Source of the DNA: Microbulbifer guangxiensis
Lineage (GTDB): Bacteria; Pseudomonadota; Gammaproteobacteria; Pseudomonadales; Cellvibrionaceae
NCBI RefSeq assembly: GCF_021729075.1
Contig: NZ_JAJSAQ010000001.1
Span: 319,997 to 383,996, forward strand
DNA length: 64,000 bases
Direction of reading: 5' to 3'
The position numbers and the translations under genes are program-made. Within the stretch, counting starts at the first letter, position 1; every line of letters begins with the position of its first letter. Shown here piece after piece: positions 1 through 9,157 of the stretch. The notes beneath the pieces are model-generated. The model worked only from the letters and a program-made list of their open reading frames with translations, searched no databases and was not told the DNA's origin.

Positions 1-1
1 A

Positions 2-259
2 CCGAAGCGGCGGGCCATGGAAATCATCCGTGAGCTGGAGTCGAGTCCGCGCGGCGTCTATTGCGGGAGTATCGGCTACCTCAGTAGTTGTGGCCGTGCG
101 GATACCAATATCGCGATCCGCACCTTCTCTGCAGATCAACACCGGCTGACTTGCGCCGCCGGGGGCGGTATTGTCGCGGATTCCGATCCCGCCGCAGAAC
201 ATCGGGAATGCCTGGACAAAGTGGGCCTGCTGCTCGCCACCCTGGAAGCGTTTTGCTAG
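2..259 (+). CDS. pabB: Aminodeoxychorismate synthase component I, C-terminal end (partial)
   Basis: This is the last 85 codons of a chorismate-binding enzyme whose start lies outside the window. The residues SPRGVYCGSIGYLS, DTNIAIRT and GGGIVADSDPAAE form the conserved C-terminal block of the PabB/TrpE chorismate-binding domain. With the glutaminase PabA, PabB makes 4-amino-4-deoxychorismate for folate synthesis. PabB is preferred over TrpE because of the phrase CGSIGYLS and because the protein ends right after the domain. PabC, the next enzyme of the pathway, is encoded far away at 20.5 kb. The rest of the protein cannot be checked. Confidence 0.85.
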   Translation, partial: PKRRAMEIIRELESSPRGVYCGSIGYLSSCGRADTNIAIRTFSADQHRLTCAAGGGIVADSDPAAEHRECLDKVGLLLATLEAFC

Positions 260-429
260 TGCCTGCATTGCGCGGGCCGGTTACGGGCTTTTCGGTGCGT
301 CGCATTTGGTTATAGGTCTATCCCTCTTCGGTATTTCACCGGACCCGGACGACTTGATAGATTGTGCGCCAGGATGGCGGAATGTCTTGCGTCGGCCTCC
401 GCCCGGCAGTGCACGAAAGGATACGGACA

Positions 430-711
430 ATGCGCATTACCTTTGTTAAGAAAGTACTGGCGGACGGTACTCCCTGTTCCAAATGCCGGGACGTGGAGGA
501 AAAACTGCGGGAGAACGATCAGCTTCACCTGATCAATGAGACCGTGGTAGCCGATGAGCGCGATGCCGACAGCCCAGGCATGAGTCTGGCCCGGGAGCAC
601 CAGGTGACACGGGCTCCTTTCTTCCTGGTGGAGGAGGAGGGGCAGATCCCCAGGATTTACACTGTGTATTTCAAGTTCGTGAAGGAGGTTTTGCGCCCCC
701 TCACAACCTGA
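430..711 (+). CDS. Small thioredoxin/glutaredoxin-fold protein
   Basis: A 93-residue protein that begins MRITFVKKVLADG and carries a CSKC motif near residue 16, in the position of the CxxC of glutaredoxin-like proteins. A later APFFLV segment resembles the cis-proline strand of the thioredoxin fold. The ATG at 430 is preceded by AAAGGA; the frame is open further upstream, but only from a GTG at 364 with no good ribosome site. I infer a small cytoplasmic dithiol protein; the exact role and partner are unknown. It lies alone between pabB and the convergent cysB. Confidence 0.7.
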   Translation: MRITFVKKVLADGTPCSKCRDVEEKLRENDQLHLINETVVADERDADSPGMSLAREHQVTRAPFFLVEEEGQIPRIYTVYFKFVKEVLRPLTT

Positions 712-770
712 ACCGCGCAGCCCCAGCTACGCCCTCCTGCAGACCTCCCCTCCAGGCTCGTTCTGTGGGG

Positions 771-1793
<1,023 letters not shown>

Positions 1794-1899
1794 TTATAAA
1801 AACACTATGAGGTTATTCGAGAAGAGAATAGCAGTGGTGGGTTCCGGCAGCCAAGTACCGAAACACCGGTGAAGGGAAAATTTCGCGCCCCACTCCCCC

Positions 1900-2802
1900 T
1901 CAGGTGTGCTCTTCGTTGGCAATCCCGTGGGGAACGTGGCCGGTAGCCACATGTTCTGCCGCGGAGGCACAGTGGTTGGGCTGGTCGTCAAAGAAAACAT
2001 CCGCCCCGAAAGCCCTCAGGAACTCTCCTTTCGGCAGCCCGCCGAGGAATACCGATTCGTCCAGGCGGATATTCCACGCCCTGAGGGTCCTGATCACCCG
2101 TTCGTGGGCAGGGGCTGATCGGGCTGTCACCAGTGCGGTACGAATCGGGCAACTGTCGGCATCAAACTCCGCCTGCAGCCGCTGCAGCGCCTCAAGGAAG
2201 CCCTTGAACGGTCCGCCGCCCAGGGGCATCTGTGCAGAAGCGCGCTCTGAGGCGGCGAAGGCCTCCAGCCCCTGGCGCTTGAATATCTGCTCCGCCTCGT
2301 CCGAAAACAGCACGGCGTCACCATCGAAGGCAAAGCGCAGCGTGTCGTCCGCCCGCTGGCGTGAACCGCCGGCAATGAGAGTGGCCGCTGCCACCCCCTG
2401 CTCGAGGGCGTGGCGCACATCGCGGCCATCACTGGACAGAAACAGGTCGCAGCCGAAAGGGGCGATATAGCGGTAGGGGCTCTCCCCATTGCAGAAAGCT
2501 GCCCGGGTGATGTTCAGTCCGTAATGCTCAATGGAGTTGAATACACGCAGGCCTGTATCAGCGCTGTTGCGGGAAAGGAGGATCACCTCGACCCTGGGCT
2601 CTCCCTCGAGACGCTGATTAATCTGCAGGAATTTCTCCACCAGCGGGAAGGCATCACCCTTGGGCAACACCTCATTTTCCCGTTCGATCTGGTGTGAGGA
2701 AAAAGCCTCGAGGCCCTGCTCTTCGAAAACCCGGTGGCTCTCCCTCAGGTCAAACAGAGCGCGGGAAGAAATGGCAATCACCAGTTTGCTGGCAAGCTGC
2801 AT
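1900..2802 (-). CDS. 5'-nucleotidase of the cN-I (NT5C1A) family
   Basis: A 300-residue protein of the 5'-nucleotidase family related to vertebrate cytosolic nucleotidase I. Visible hallmarks are VILLSRNSADTGLRVFNSI, the FLSSDGRDV stretch, and FDGDAVLFSDEAE, which is the HAD-type aspartate motif of this family. It probably dephosphorylates AMP or other nucleoside monophosphates in the cytosol. I chose the ATG at 2802 because GGAGG lies 9 nt upstream; the frame could be read from 2823, inside the upstream TetR gene. The TetR stop (2804-2806) is just upstream of this start, so the two genes are probably co-transcribed and translationally coupled. Confidence 0.85.
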   Translation of the reverse strand: MQLASKLVIAISSRALFDLRESHRVFEEQGLEAFSSHQIERENEVLPKGDAFPLVEKFLQINQRLEGEPRVEVILLSRNSADTGLRVFNSIEHYGLNITRAAFCNGESPYRYIAPFGCDLFLSSDGRDVRHALEQGVAAATLIAGGSRQRADDTLRFAFDGDAVLFSDEAEQIFKRQGLEAFAASERASAQMPLGGGPFKGFLEALQRLQAEFDADSCPIRTALVTARSAPAHERVIRTLRAWNIRLDESVFLGGLPKGEFLRAFGADVFFDDQPNHCASAAEHVATGHVPHGIANEEHT

Positions 2803-2803
2803 G

Positions 2804-3484
2804 TCAGGGAGCCTCCACGTCATCCAGGCCGCCGGGCCGTGCCGCGTCGCGATTGCGCTCGAGGATGGTCAGCAACATCTGCTGCAGGTCATCTCGCGTC
2901 CGTTGCGCCCTTGTCCCCTCCTGGTTGACGATGACCAGGAACACTGCGTGGAAAGTTTCCAGTGTCAGGCGGGCGAGCCGGTTCATCTCGTTCGGTGGGC
3001 AGCGAAAATTCAGTCGCCGGAACATCCCGGTAAGGTGCCGGATAAGCAGTTCATCGTGACGGGCATCCAGTTCGTGCAGCTCGGGTATTCCCCACATGGC
3101 CTGGACCAGCGGTAACAGTCCTCGCTGCTCCCGGTACACGGCCAGCAAGCGATCCAGTAACTCCCCGGTGAAAACCTCTAGGGACATTTCTTCAAGTTCC
3201 GCCTCGGCGAGCTCTTCCAGGGCCGAGGTCATACCGGCCAGCCATTGTTCACCCATGGCGTACAGGATGGCGTGCTTGTTGGGAAAATAGTGATACAACG
3301 AGCCTACGGAAACACCGATTTCCTTGGCGATAAGAATCGTGGTGAGATCGTCCAGACCAACTTCTTCCAGCAAGCGGCCGGTGGCGTCGAGAATCTGCCG
3401 GGTGCGCTCACGGGCGCGGGCCTGCACCGGCTCGCGGCGCGGGCTCAGCTGGCTCTTGCGTCTCTTCTGCTCGGTATCTGTCAA
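2804..3484 (-). CDS. TetR-family transcriptional regulator
   Basis: The N-terminal helix-turn-helix is clear: ERTRQILDATGRLLEEVGLDDLTTILIAKEIGVSVGSLYHYFPNKHAILYA is the standard TetR DNA-binding domain (quoted here in part by its ends: ERTRQILDA to YFPNKHAI). The C-terminal 130 residues are the ligand and dimer domain. The start is uncertain: a TTG at 3484 sits about 5 nt after GGGGGGAG, and the frame stays open to about 3565 inside a terminator. The gene lies between a TonB-receptor gene and the 5'-nucleotidase, both on the same strand. Its target is not known; the neighbouring receptor and amine genes are candidates. Confidence 0.85.
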   Translation of the reverse strand: MTDTEQKRRKSQLSPRREPVQARARERTRQILDATGRLLEEVGLDDLTTILIAKEIGVSVGSLYHYFPNKHAILYAMGEQWLAGMTSALEELAEAELEEMSLEVFTGELLDRLLAVYREQRGLLPLVQAMWGIPELHELDARHDELLIRHLTGMFRRLNFRCPPNEMNRLARLTLETFHAVFLVIVNQEGTRAQRTRDDLQQMLLTILERNRDAARPGGLDDVEAP

Positions 3485-3563
3485 CGCTCTCCCCCCATCT
3501 GATTTGGACCAGTCTACCACCTTTTTCTGAGTTTGCCGGCGGCATATACCCGCGCGTGGTGGC

Positions 3564-3596
3564 AAAAAAAACCGGCGCAGAGCGCCGGTTTTTTTT
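3564..3596. terminator. Bidirectional rho-independent terminator after the TonB-receptor gene
   Basis: ACCGGCGC (3571-3578) pairs with GCGCCGGT (3582-3589) around a three-base loop. It is flanked by seven A on the left and seven or more T on the right. It directly follows the stop of the leftward TonB-dependent receptor gene. Confidence 0.85.
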
Positions 3597-3612
3597 CTTC
3601 GGATACCACTGT

Positions 3613-5973
3613 TTAGAAGCGGTAATCCAGGTTGACGCCGACCAGTCGTCCGCGGGACGGGTCAGTCTTGGTTGCCGGCAGGTTGTACAGGGCATCTGCA
3701 TAGCCCCAGTGGTAGTACTCCTCGCCAGTCAGGTTTTCGGCGTAGATGCCGGCTGTCCAGCTGTCGCTCGGTGCGGTCAGTGCAACACGCAGATTGACCA
3801 CGTTGCGGGCATCCAGCCTGACGTCGTCAGTGTTCTCCAGATCGGACCACTGCTCGCCGGTGTAGGTGTACTCACCGGATACCGAGAACTCGCCCAGACC
3901 GGTAGTGCGTGTGTAGGTCAGCACTGCGGCAGAGGAGAACTCCGGAGAAAACGCCATCTGGTTACCATCACAGGAATCACAGAATTCCGCCGGGGCGCCG
4001 GTGAACTCAGTATCCAGCCACGCCATACCCAGGTACAGGTCGAGGTTGTCGGTCAGCAACCAGCGCGCGTCCAGTTCCAGACCCTGGCCCTGGGACTCAC
4101 CCACATTGCGGGTGATTGCGGCCGCGCCCACAAAGAAGGCCTGCTGCAGGTCGTCATAGGTGTACTGGAAAGCTGCGGCGTTCAGTGCCAGGCGATTGTC
4201 CAGCAGGCGCGCTTTCAGGCCGAGCTCGTAAGAGAGCACATTTTCTTCGTCAAACTTGCTCGGCTCAGCGTTGGAGCTGTCGACCTCGTAGCCCTGCTCA
4301 TCCAGCCACTCGTACTGGCTGTCCTCGGTGGTGCCATATGCGGGATCGGTGATGTTGTAAGACAGGTAGTCGAAACCACCGGACTTGTAACCGGTTGCCA
4401 CGCTGGCGTACGCAGTCAGTTCATCGCTCAGAACCTGGGTCAGGGTTACACGACCGGAGACGTTGTCCCAGGTGTTGTCGCCAACGATGGCTGCGTTGGT
4501 GTACATGGCCTGGTAGTTCCAGCCACCGGTCCAGGTATCCGGCCACGGAGAGTCGACGCTGTAACGCTTCTCGTCCTCGGTGTAGCGAACACCCAGACCC
4601 AGGGTGGTGGAGTCAGTCAGGTCATAGGTAGTGTTGGCAAACACACCCCAGCCACTGTACTCACCGACGGTGTCCGCCGCCTCGATGGACAGGTTATCCG
4701 GGGCATACTCCCAGGGCTCCCCCTCGAAACCAAAAGCCTCATCCAGGACGTCCTGGGGTAGCGCATCACAGGTCACGAAGCTGTCGAGGCCCTCTTCCCA
4801 CTCATCGGCATAAATGCCGTCACAGATGAAGTCTTCGTTATCGATACCGGCAAAGTACGCATTGACCTCTTCCTGGTAGTAGGAAGCACCGAGCACATAG
4901 TTGAACGGACCGGCGTTGTTGGAGGTCAGGCGGAACTCCTGGCTGAAGAAGTCACCGGTCTGGTCACGTACGTAAGTATCGATGGGCTGTGCAGTGCCAT
5001 CGAAGTCCTCGATGTAGGTGTAGTTGTGGGTCTTGTAACCGGTAATGGACGACAGGGTGGTGCCGCTGGCCAGCTCGTGTTCCACAGTCAGGATCACGTC
5101 GGCGATTTCAGCCTCGTCCTTGCCGATCTGGTCGTTGTAGACCTGGTCGTAGTCCCCTTCCGGGATCGGGTAGTTGTAGCCGGCACCGTTATCGAAGGCG
5201 CGGTAGATGGTGCCGTCGCTGATGCGGTCTTCGTACTGCGCCAGCAGGGTCACCGTGGTGTTATCGAAGCCGTCATACACGGTAGTGACGCGCATGGCGT
5301 TCAGTTCGCTGGCGCCCAGATCGCGGCCACCGGCGAGATTTTCAACGTGACCGTCTTCCTTGGCATGCTTGCCAGCGAAACGCACGGAGAGGTCATCACC
5401 CAGGGGCATATCCAGGCCACCCTCAAACTCGGTGCGACCATACTGGCCGGCGCCGACGGAAACCTCACCCGCGACGGTGTCGCCGGGCTTGCGGGAGACC
5501 ATGGAGATGGCCCCGGAGGCGGTGTTGCGACCGAACAGTGTGCCCTGCGGCCCTTTCACCACTTCGACCCGCTCCAGGTCATACATGCTCGGAGTGGCAC
5601 CGGTGCGGCTCTGATAGACGCCGTCCAGGAAGATACCCAGCGCCGGGTCACTGCCGCTACCGAAACTATTGTTGTTGACGCCGCGCACAGACACGGAATC
5701 AAAGTAGGAGTCGGTCGTCTCACCGGAGACACCGGGAGTCAGCGCGAACAGGTCCTTGAAGTCACTCAGGTTGCTGTTCTTGACGGTCTCGCCGGTGAAG
5801 GCACTGACCGCCATGGGTACATCCTTGAGGGACTCTGCGCGCATCTGCGCGGTGACGGTCACCTCTTCGATCTGGGCGGCTGTGGCGCCGGAGCTGACAG
5901 CAATGACTACCGCACCCACGGCCGAGGCCAGGGCGTGTTTTCTTGTGAACAAGTACTTCTCATTTACAGGCAT
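3613..5973 (-). CDS. TonB-dependent outer-membrane receptor
   Basis: A 786-residue receptor. Residues 1-33 form a signal peptide ending ATAA. The sequence EEVTVTAQ at about 36-43 is the TonB box region. A plug domain follows with SVRGVNNN, GIFLDGVYQSR, ERVEVVKGPQGTLFGRNT and SGAISMVSRKP. The remainder is a 22-strand-type barrel ending in VGVNLDYRF with a terminal aromatic residue. The family transports siderophores, cobalamin, sugars or other ligands with TonB-ExbBD energy. The substrate cannot be read from the sequence. Its promoter shares a 19-bp sequence with the neighbouring PuuB/PuuA-like genes, so an amine- or amino-acid-linked ligand is an inference. Confidence 0.95.
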   Translation of the reverse strand: MPVNEKYLFTRKHALASAVGAVVIAVSSGATAAQIEEVTVTAQMRAESLKDVPMAVSAFTGETVKNSNLSDFKDLFALTPGVSGETTDSYFDSVSVRGVNNNSFGSGSDPALGIFLDGVYQSRTGATPSMYDLERVEVVKGPQGTLFGRNTASGAISMVSRKPGDTVAGEVSVGAGQYGRTEFEGGLDMPLGDDLSVRFAGKHAKEDGHVENLAGGRDLGASELNAMRVTTVYDGFDNTTVTLLAQYEDRISDGTIYRAFDNGAGYNYPIPEGDYDQVYNDQIGKDEAEIADVILTVEHELASGTTLSSITGYKTHNYTYIEDFDGTAQPIDTYVRDQTGDFFSQEFRLTSNNAGPFNYVLGASYYQEEVNAYFAGIDNEDFICDGIYADEWEEGLDSFVTCDALPQDVLDEAFGFEGEPWEYAPDNLSIEAADTVGEYSGWGVFANTTYDLTDSTTLGLGVRYTEDEKRYSVDSPWPDTWTGGWNYQAMYTNAAIVGDNTWDNVSGRVTLTQVLSDELTAYASVATGYKSGGFDYLSYNITDPAYGTTEDSQYEWLDEQGYEVDSSNAEPSKFDEENVLSYELGLKARLLDNRLALNAAAFQYTYDDLQQAFFVGAAAITRNVGESQGQGLELDARWLLTDNLDLYLGMAWLDTEFTGAPAEFCDSCDGNQMAFSPEFSSAAVLTYTRTTGLGEFSVSGEYTYTGEQWSDLENTDDVRLDARNVVNLRVALTAPSDSWTAGIYAENLTGEEYYHWGYADALYNLPATKTDPSRGRLVGVNLDYRF

Positions 5974-6056
5974 GGTCGTCCCCGTGTTGTTTTTATGCAG
6001 GGCTGCTCATCTGATACCGCTGATGACAGTACCCAAGTGATAAAACTTGAATTGTC

Positions 6057-6085
6057 GTTATCCCACAAACCGAATGATTATTCAA
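6057..6085 (-). promoter_or_regulatory. Putative promoter of the TonB-receptor gene with shared 19-bp motif
   Basis: Read leftwards, TTGAAT (6085-6080) and GATAAC (6062-6057) are separated by 17 nt. The first 19 nt read TTGAATAATCATTCGGTTT (6085-6067), which differs at one position from the copy at 7516-7534 in front of the glutamine-synthetase homologue. The start codon is about 84 nt downstream. The promoter assignment is an inference from spacing and similarity. Confidence 0.5.
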
Positions 6086-6140
6086 ATTTTGTAGTCGAGA
6101 TGACGAATTCTTTGTCTTTGGCACTCGTCTGGCGCAGATT

Positions 6141-7448
6141 TCAGCTGCCCAGCTTGTCCTTCAGGCTGTAGTAGAGCATCCCCGCCACCAGGCCAGGCCA
6201 CCGGAGCAGCGTGCCGCCCGGGAAGCTCGGTGTTGGAATTTGCGCCAGTATATCAAAACGTTCCTCGGTGCCAGCTATTACTTCTGCAATCAGCTTGCCA
6301 GCGAAGGTTGCCGTCGGCACACCGTGACCGGAATAGCCCTGGCTGTAATAGATATTGGGCTCCAGCCGGCCCAGGTGGGGCATCCGGTTCAGTGTGATGG
6401 CGAGGGTCCCGCCCCAGCCATAGTCGATGCGGGTATCGGCCAGCTGGGGGTAGACCCGCAGCATGTAATTCCGCACGAAGCTGCGGATGTCCTGGGGGAA
6501 GCGGGAGGTATAATTCTCGCCGCCACCGAAGATCAGCCGGTTGTCGCCGGACAGCTTCCAGTAGTCGATGACAAAAAGGGTGTCCTGCAGGGCGTGGTCG
6601 TTCGCAATGAGTTCCCGGGCCAGGTCGTCCGACAGGGGCTCAGTAGCCAGCACGAAATTGTTGATGGGCATGATCTTGCCCGCCATGCGCGGCTCCAGAT
6701 TGCCCAGGTAGCCATTACAGGCCAGTACCACATTCTTCGCCCTGACCTCCCCTTTCGCGGTCTCTACGATGCAGGGGGAGCCTCCCCGGTAACTGGTTAC
6801 CCGGCTGTGCTCAAAGAACTGGACCCCGGCAGCAGCCGCCGCCTCTGCCAGGCCAAGTGCATAGTTGAGTGGGTGCAGGTGCAGGGAACCACTGTCGATC
6901 TGAGCCCCAAAGTAGCGCTCGGAACCGACCAGGCTGCGGGCCTCTTCCTCTCCCACATACCGCATCTGCTCATAGCCGTAGCGCTCCCGCAGCATTTCCA
7001 CCTCCTGCTCCAGGTCACTGTTGTGGCTGCGCTTCGCCGCGAGGTGCATAATCCCGCGCTTCATGTCGCACTGGATACCGTGCTTCTGGATCAGGGATTC
7101 CACCAGTTGCACGGCCTCGATACCCATATCCCACAGCTGCTTCGCCGTGTCGAAGCCCAGCATTTTCTCCAGGTCTTCCTGCCCCTTGCGCTGTCCAACG
7201 CCCACATGGCCACCATTGCGACCTGATGCCCCCCAGCCAACACGCTCGGCTTCCAGAACCACGACTTTGTAACCTCGCTCCGCGAGATGCAGAGCGGATG
7301 AAAGACCGGTATAGCCGGCACCGATAACACAGACATCAGCCTCTACCGCCCCCTCCAGTGAAGGATGTAAAGGCGCCGGGTTTGCACTGGCGGCATAGTA
7401 GGAGTCAGTGTGCCCGACAAGCTTGCTGACGGTACCCTCGTTTTTCAT
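6141..7448 (-). CDS. FAD-dependent amine/amino-acid oxidoreductase, PuuB (gamma-glutamylputrescine oxidase) type
   Basis: A 435-residue DAO-superfamily flavoprotein. VIGAGYTG at residues 41-48 is the dinucleotide-binding loop, and GWGASGRNGG at 71-80 is the second FAD contact typical of PuuB-like enzymes. Near the C-terminus, GYSGHGVPTATFAGKLIAE is the conserved C-terminal FAD-binding motif. PuuB oxidises gamma-glutamylputrescine to the aldehyde. A divergent gene 260 nt away encodes a PuuA-like ligase, so the pair probably gamma-glutamylates and then oxidises an amine. Whether that amine is putrescine is not shown. ATG at 7448. Confidence 0.88.
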   Translation of the reverse strand: MKNEGTVSKLVGHTDSYYAASANPAPLHPSLEGAVEADVCVIGAGYTGLSSALHLAERGYKVVVLEAERVGWGASGRNGGHVGVGQRKGQEDLEKMLGFDTAKQLWDMGIEAVQLVESLIQKHGIQCDMKRGIMHLAAKRSHNSDLEQEVEMLRERYGYEQMRYVGEEEARSLVGSERYFGAQIDSGSLHLHPLNYALGLAEAAAAAGVQFFEHSRVTSYRGGSPCIVETAKGEVRAKNVVLACNGYLGNLEPRMAGKIMPINNFVLATEPLSDDLARELIANDHALQDTLFVIDYWKLSGDNRLIFGGGENYTSRFPQDIRSFVRNYMLRVYPQLADTRIDYGWGGTLAITLNRMPHLGRLEPNIYYSQGYSGHGVPTATFAGKLIAEVIAGTEERFDILAQIPTPSFPGGTLLRWPGLVAGMLYYSLKDKLGS

Positions 7449-7489
7449 ACATTCTTCTCCAGCTCAGAATGGTTCCCGGGGCACCCCAA

Positions 7490-7534
7490 AAACCGAACAA
7501 TAATTCAATTTATAATTGAATAATAATTCGGTTT
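7490..7534. promoter_or_regulatory. Palindromic operator-like site between the PuuB-like and PuuA-like genes
   Basis: A very AT-rich block flanked by GC-rich DNA. AAACCGAACAATAATTCAA (7490-7508) and TTGAATAATAATTCGGTTT (7516-7534) are imperfect inverted copies around TTTATAA. Each copy reads TTGAAT...TTCGGTTT in the direction of the gene it faces. A third copy lies before the TonB-receptor gene. The size and symmetry fit a dimeric repressor site; the protein that binds it is unknown. Confidence 0.6.
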
Positions 7535-7545
7535 CTTGTCATAAT
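7516..7545 (+). promoter_or_regulatory. Putative promoter for the glutamine-synthetase homologue
   Basis: TTGAAT at 7516-7521 and CATAAT at 7540-7545 are 18 nt apart and overlap the right arm of the palindrome, so a bound repressor would cover the -35 and spacer. This leaves a leader of roughly 155 nt before the ATG at 7709. Confidence 0.45.
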
Positions 7546-7708
7546 CAAAGACTGCTATCCGGCTGAATGCCGGGTCGCCCCCCGAATCGGCTGTCGCGCG
7601 CTCTTGCGATCAGACGGCGCGGCCCAATCTGGGCACACCGATCCACGCCGATCCGGGCGTATACTAAAAGCCACCCCTTCAGGGGGAATCCTTCGACCAA
7701 GGTGTAAC

Positions 7709-9043
7709 ATGGACAAAATTACAAAGTGGCTCGCGGAGCACAACATCTCTGAGGTGGAGTGCCTGGTGCCCGACATGTCCGGCAATGCCAGGGGCAAATT
7801 TACCCCGACGGACAAGTTCCTCACCGAGGACAGCCGGCTGCCGGAAAGTATCCTGGTGCAAACCGTCACCGGCGACTATGTCGATGAGCATAACGAGCTT
7901 GTCGACCCCGCCGATACCGATATGCTCCTGGTGCCCGACCCGGATTCCGTGCGCCTGAACCCCTGGGCAAACGAGCCCACGGCCCAGATCATCCACGACT
8001 GCTATACGCGGGATGGCCAACCGCACCCGATCAGCACCCGCAACATCCTCAAGTTCGTGCTGGCCAAATATGAAGCCAGGGGCTGGAAGCCTGTGATCGC
8101 CCCGGAAGTAGAGTTCTATCTGGTCAAGCGCAACCTGGACCCTGATGAGAAACTGTCCGCCCCGGTAGGCCGATCCGGTCGCACCGAGAAGACACGTCAG
8201 TCCTACAGCATCGACGCGGCGAATGAATACGAGCCGATTATTGAGGACATGTATGACTTCTCGGAGGCCCAGGGTCTCGATGTGGACACGCTGATTCACG
8301 AGTCCGGCACCGCACAGATGGAGATTAACTTCCTGCACGGCGATGCGCTGAGGCTGGCAGACCAGGTTTTCACGTTCAAGCGAACGGTGCGCGAGACCGC
8401 CCTGCGCCATGGCATCTATGCCACTTTCATGGCAAAGCCCATGGAACATGAGCCCGGCAGTGCCCTGCACATTCACCAGAGCATCGTCGACCTGGAAACC
8501 GGCAAGAACATCTTTGTCGATGAAGAGGGCCGCGAGAACAAGCGCTTCCTGCACTTTATTGGTGGCATGCAGAAGTACACCCCGGGCTTCATCAGCTTCT
8601 TCGCCCCGAACGTGAACTCCTACCGCCGTTTCACGCCGGAAATTGCGGCACCGACCAGCCTGCACTGGGGCTATGACAACCGCACCACCGGGCTGCGGGT
8701 GCCAGACAGCTCCCCGCAGGCCAAGCGGCTCGAAAACCGCTTCCCGGGTGCTGACTGTAACCCCTACCTGGCAATTGCCACTTCGCTGGCCTGCGGTTAC
8801 CTGGGGATGGTGAACGAGATTGAGCCCACGCCTCCCTACAAGGGTGACTGCTCGAGAGAGCCAATCACCCTGCCCCGCACACAGGAGCATGCCCTCAGCC
8901 TGCTGCTGGAGTGTGACGAGGCGGCGGAGATGTTCGGTGAGAAATTCGTACGCGCCTGGAGTGCCATCAAGCGTGACGAGTATGAGGAATTCAACCGGGT
9001 AATCAGCTCCTGGGAGCGTGAGTACCTGCTGCTGAACGTCTGA
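7709..9043 (+). CDS. Glutamine-synthetase-family ligase, PuuA-like
   Basis: A 444-residue member of the GS catalytic family. The N-terminal part has VECLVPDMSGNARGK, the signature seen in gamma-glutamylputrescine synthetases. Then come APEVEFYLV, SGTAQMEINF, GSALHIHQS (ATP/metal site) and RRFTPEIAAPT, followed by DNRTTGLRVP. It probably couples glutamate to an amine using ATP, feeding the FAD oxidase encoded divergently. It is shorter than GlnA (about 470) and lacks the adenylylation loop form, so a housekeeping GlnA is unlikely. ATG at 7709 follows AAGGTG. A strong terminator lies just downstream. Confidence 0.88.
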   Translation: MDKITKWLAEHNISEVECLVPDMSGNARGKFTPTDKFLTEDSRLPESILVQTVTGDYVDEHNELVDPADTDMLLVPDPDSVRLNPWANEPTAQIIHDCYTRDGQPHPISTRNILKFVLAKYEARGWKPVIAPEVEFYLVKRNLDPDEKLSAPVGRSGRTEKTRQSYSIDAANEYEPIIEDMYDFSEAQGLDVDTLIHESGTAQMEINFLHGDALRLADQVFTFKRTVRETALRHGIYATFMAKPMEHEPGSALHIHQSIVDLETGKNIFVDEEGRENKRFLHFIGGMQKYTPGFISFFAPNVNSYRRFTPEIAAPTSLHWGYDNRTTGLRVPDSSPQAKRLENRFPGADCNPYLAIATSLACGYLGMVNEIEPTPPYKGDCSREPITLPRTQEHALSLLLECDEAAEMFGEKFVRAWSAIKRDEYEEFNRVISSWEREYLLLNV

Positions 9044-9066
9044 TTACCTCTCATCCTGAAAACCAG

Positions 9067-9100
9067 AAAAAAAGGCGGCCAAATGGCCGCCTTCTTTTTT
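9067..9100. terminator. Bidirectional rho-independent terminator
   Basis: GGCGGCC (9074-9080), loop AAAT, GGCCGCC (9085-9091), with an A-run at 9067-9073 and a T-run at 9092-9100. It can end both the rightward ligase transcript and the leftward symporter transcript. Confidence 0.88.
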
Positions 9101-9157
9101 GCATTCGATGCACCGGCAGGTGGGCCGGCGGTGTCACGCCAGCCCCCTTCCCTGTTA

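Noticed and set aside
3556-4761. Open frame of 401 codons on the plus strand
   Set aside because: It lies opposite the TonB-dependent receptor and shows no protein family features.
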